64,000 bases of DNA from Bacteroidota bacterium (lineage in GTDB: Bacteria; Bacteroidota; Bacteroidia; Chitinophagales; LD1), in the NCBI GenBank assembly GCA_018267385.1, contig JAFDYN010000007.1, positions 124,001 through 188,000 on the forward strand. The letters run 5' to 3'. Numbering within the stretch: position 1 is the first letter of the stretch; every line of letters starts with the position of its first letter. Below the pieces are notes generated by a model. The model was not told the DNA's origin and ran no database searches. It saw nothing but the letters and a program-made list of their open reading frames with translations. Positions 63,758 through 64,000 of this stretch are shown in pieces. The position numbers and the translations under genes are program-made.

Positions 63758-64000
63758 ATGAAGTACCTGCTCACCATTTCCGCTCTGGCTTTTGCGCTCA
63801 TCTCAGGCCGCGCCGCCATACCAGAGAATGATAACAAGTTCGAATTCGCCAAGCCAGTCTACAAGATCAAAGCTACCATCCGCAAAGCTGATGGAGACTA
63901 TATCCTCATACCCGCGGATAGCAAGAGTTCAAAATTTATCCCGGCCTACCTGCCTGATGAGTACAAGAAGAATGGCCTGGAGGTGACCTTTGACGGTGAT
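63758..64000 (+). CDS. Small secreted protein, 3' truncated by the window
   Basis: 81 codons are present from the ATG at 63758, with a signal peptide (MKYLLTISALAFALISGRA) and a mature start AAIPENDNKFEFAKPVYKIKATIRKADGDYILIP. The frame is open to the window end. I do not recognise the domain; the alternating charged-hydrophobic strand pattern suggests a small beta-rich envelope protein. It follows the palindromic repeat cluster. Confidence 0.7.
   Translation, partial: MKYLLTISALAFALISGRAAIPENDNKFEFAKPVYKIKATIRKADGDYILIPADSKSSKFIPAYLPDEYKKNGLEVTFDGD

Overview
The window reads as chromosomal DNA of a Bacteroidota bacterium, most likely order Chitinophagales or close to it. The signs are a type IX secretion (T9SS) type A sorting tail, a CHU_C/gliding-motility C-terminal domain, DUF3078 and DUF6427-like proteins, start sites preceded by TAnnTTTG -7 boxes instead of strong Shine-Dalgarno sites, and several genes whose only good start is TTG. 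GC looks close to 50 %. I saw no rRNA, tRNA, CRISPR array, transposase or phage genes.

Left part (1-9.4 kb): the 3' end of rodA, a DUF3078 protein, rfaE2, dut, a Wzx-type flippase, a secreted MORN-repeat protein, an orphan PhoB-like regulator, a METTL-type methyltransferase, a quinone-oxidoreductase-like enzyme and purQ. Next (9.4-16.6 kb) is a minus-strand block with a DUF6427-like membrane protein, an unknown secreted protein, and a peptide ABC importer (lipoprotein plus two permeases with unusually large loops, but no ATPase gene).

Middle part (16.6-38 kb): mostly housekeeping genes (scpA, a stand-alone HisB-type phosphatase, fabH, nfu, ybaB, yajQ, birA, rsfS, ftsH). Mixed in are an ECF sigma factor with a TPR-bearing anti-sigma partner, a MoxR-like AAA plus VWA pair, a TlpA-like thioredoxin, and a His-rich multi-pass membrane protein.

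Right part (38-64 kb): an envelope-polysaccharide block (a membrane-embedded putative glycosyltransferase, GT4, GT2, O-antigen ligase), meaB, a secreted M1 aminopeptidase, and a surface-protein region. That region holds a 1502-residue SBBP/PKD/CHU_C protein and two tandem collagen-like genes of nearly 1 MDa-scale repetitive design in miniature (1072 and 752 residues), one ending in an S74 self-processing chaperone domain. Then come mtaB, a RelE/ParE-type toxin-antitoxin pair, an alpha/beta hydrolase, an AT-rich beta-propeller gene, glyS, a cluster of palindromic repeats and the start of a small secreted protein.

No complete, clearly new multi-gene system could be demonstrated. The strongest leads are the tandem collagen-like genes, a family of intergenic hairpins with compensatory base changes, a 14-bp tandem motif directly upstream of two unrelated start codons, a 36-codon membrane ORF, and the convergent gene junctions built on palindromic stop codons.
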